From: Bifidobacterium sp. UBA744 | GTDB taxonomy: Bacteria; Actinomycetota; Actinomycetes; Actinomycetales; Bifidobacteriaceae | Length of the DNA: 32,435 nucleotides | Reading direction: 5' to 3' | Assembly: GCA_002298605.1 (NCBI GenBank) | Contig: DBKS01000057.1 | Location: 1 to 32,435 of the forward strand | Part shown: positions 31,280-32,435 of the stretch, one piece after another | Position numbering within the stretch: the stretch's first letter is position 1 | How the letters are laid out: every line of letters starts with the position of its first letter | Notes under the pieces: generated by a model | The model's input: only the letters and a program-made list of their open reading frames with translations | What the model was told of the DNA's origin: nothing | Database searches by the model: none | Position numbers and translations under genes: made by a program

Positions 31280-32435
31280 ATGCGCAAAGCCAAGATTGTA
31301 GATACCCTCGGTCCCGCGAGCAATACGCTGGAGCAGGTCACCGAGCTCATCAAAGCGGGTATGAACGTTGCCCGTATCAACCGTTCCCACGGTACATTCG
31401 AAGAGCATGAGGCGGTATACAAGAACATCCGCCAGGCCGCCAAGAACCTCGGCAAGAACGTTGCCGTCCTCGTTGACATCCAGGGTCCGAAGATCCGCAC
31501 CGGCTGGGTGAAGGAAGTGGACTGCATGGACGGCTCCGACAAGGTGTTCCTGAAGGAAGGCCAGGAGTTCATCATCACCACCGACGAGATCGTTGGCGAT
31601 GAGCACAAGGTCTCCACCTCCTTCAAGGGTCTTCCGGGCGACTGCCATCCCGGTGATCCGATCCTCATCGACGACGGCAAGGTCCGCCTTGAGGTCACCA
31701 AGGTCGAAGGCAACGACGTGTACACCAAGGTCGTCGTGGCCGGCCCCGTGTCCTCCCACAAGGGCATCAACCTGCCGGGCGTGGCCGTGAGCACCCCGGC
31801 CCTGACCGAGAAGGACGAGGAGGATCTGCGCTGGGGCATCCGCATCGGCGCCGATATCATCGCCATGTCCTTCGTGCGGTACGCCTCCGACATCGACCGC
31901 GCCCACGAGATCATGGACGAGGAAGGCCGCCGCGTCCCGATCGTCGCCAAGATCGAGAAGCCGCAGGCCCTCGACAACCTCGAGGACATCGTCAAGACCT
32001 TCGACGGCATCATGGCCGCCCGTGGCGACATGGCCGTCGAGTGCCCGTTCGAAGAGGTCCCGCTGGCCACCAAGCGCATCATCGAGCTGTCCCGCAAGTA
32101 CGCCAAGCCCGTGATCGTGGCCACCGAAGTGCTCGGCTCCATGGTCCACGCCCCGGTTCCCTCCCGTGCCGAGGCCTCCGACTGCGCCAACGCCGTTCTC
32201 GACGGCGCCGATGCCACCATGACCTCCAACGAAACCGCCGTCGGCGATTACCCGGTGGACACCGTGAAGACCATGGCCCGCATCTCCAACTACGCCACCG
32301 AGCATGGTTTCGAGCGCATCCCGGCCCTGTCCGATCTCGAGATGGACAAGTCCGGCGCCGTCTCCTCCGCCGCCGTCGACCTCGCCGACAAGGTCAGCGC
32401 CAAGGCCATCGTCGCCTACACCCAGACCGGTTCCA
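31280..32435 (+). CDS. pyk: Pyruvate kinase, 3' end beyond the window
   Basis: Pyruvate kinase converts phosphoenolpyruvate and ADP to pyruvate and ATP, the last step of glycolysis and of the bifid shunt. 385 codons are visible, with no stop. Visible signatures are KIVDTLGPASN, the active-site NVARINRSHGT, LVDIQGPKIRTG, IVAKIEKPQALDNL with the catalytic Lys, and GIMAARGDMAVECPF. The usual ATQMLESM is ATEVLGSM here, which I associate with bifidobacterial enzymes. The start follows AGGCAGG and lies 201 bp after terC. A LacI-type operator and a leader hairpin precede it. Codon use is that of a highly expressed gene. Confidence 0.97.
   Translation, partial: MRKAKIVDTLGPASNTLEQVTELIKAGMNVARINRSHGTFEEHEAVYKNIRQAAKNLGKNVAVLVDIQGPKIRTGWVKEVDCMDGSDKVFLKEGQEFIITTDEIVGDEHKVSTSFKGLPGDCHPGDPILIDDGKVRLEVTKVEGNDVYTKVVVAGPVSSHKGINLPGVAVSTPALTEKDEEDLRWGIRIGADIIAMSFVRYASDIDRAHEIMDEEGRRVPIVAKIEKPQALDNLEDIVKTFDGIMAARGDMAVECPFEEVPLATKRIIELSRKYAKPVIVATEVLGSMVHAPVPSRAEASDCANAVLDGADATMTSNETAVGDYPVDTVKTMARISNYATEHGFERIPALSDLEMDKSGAVSSAAVDLADKVSAKAIVAYTQTGS

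Noticed and set aside
32080..32160. Atypical ATEVLGSM in pyruvate kinase as a sign of inactivity
   Set aside because: I recall the same segment in other bifidobacterial pyruvate kinases and the catalytic residues visible are intact.
1..32435. Mobile elements, CRISPR arrays, tRNA or rRNA genes
   Set aside because: I looked and saw no transposase or integrase gene, no regular spaced repeats and no tRNA-like cloverleaf in any intergenic region.

Overview
The window looks like chromosomal backbone from a Bifidobacterium or a very close relative. The sequence is GC-rich. It carries genes seen together in high-GC Gram-positives: two WhiB-type Fe-S regulators, CarD, a PdtaS-type kinase and an LCP protein. 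The pyruvate kinase has the bifidobacterial-looking ATEVLGSM segment. I see no insertion sequence, prophage, CRISPR array, tRNA or rRNA, so this is mainly core genome. The species assignment is inference.

Layout. (1) 1-2512, plus strand: the end of a class C (pilus) sortase, a five-helix membrane protein of unknown function, an FKBP-type prolyl isomerase and greA. (2) 2606-5105: a hemolysin III/PAQR membrane protein (minus) diverges from a PdtaS-like cytosolic histidine kinase (plus) across an intergenic region holding two tandem dyads. (3) 5246-8713, minus strand: a WhiB1-type regulator, a two-ATPase FtsK/SpoIIIE (EccC-like) protein and an LCP-family cell-wall ligase. (4) 8959-15384: a WhiB2-type regulator, a large membrane glycosyltransferase and a DUF5719 exported protein form one plus-strand unit. 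A Zincin_1-like protein (minus) and a phosphomannomutase-like HAD-IIB enzyme (plus) follow. This resembles the whiB2 surface-glycan neighbourhood of other actinobacteria. (5) 15394-17936: a ComF phosphoribosyltransferase meets a response regulator/histidine kinase pair tail to tail. (6) 18021-21591: glgB (minus) diverges from carD-ispF (plus). (7) 21588-24475, minus strand: a metal ABC importer (lipoprotein, ATPase, permease) with a FUR-family-type box inside the operon. (8) 24584-32435, plus strand: folD, rpsA, coaE, uvrB, a TerC-family protein and the first part of pyk.

Regulatory DNA is the most informative non-coding content. The region upstream of pyk carries a perfect TGTGAGCGCTCACA palindrome, the core of a LacI-family operator. 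This fits published LacI-type control of bifidobacterial central carbon metabolism. A 14-bp palindrome sits in the glgB promoter spacer and tandem TACG-N4-CGTA dyads separate hlyIII from the kinase gene. A 7-1-7 FUR-type box lies between the metal-binding lipoprotein and its ATPase. Two genes, the PdtaS-like kinase and glgB, lack a Shine-Dalgarno sequence and have TACACT 6-7 nt before the ATG, as expected for leaderless mRNAs. Several strong hairpins separate transcription units.

No wholly new system is evident. The least explained parts are the orphan EccC-like ATPase beside WhiB and LCP genes, the Zincin_1-like protein without HExxH, the PMM-like HAD enzyme, the long charged extension on hemolysin III, and the operator-like palindromes with unknown binding proteins.
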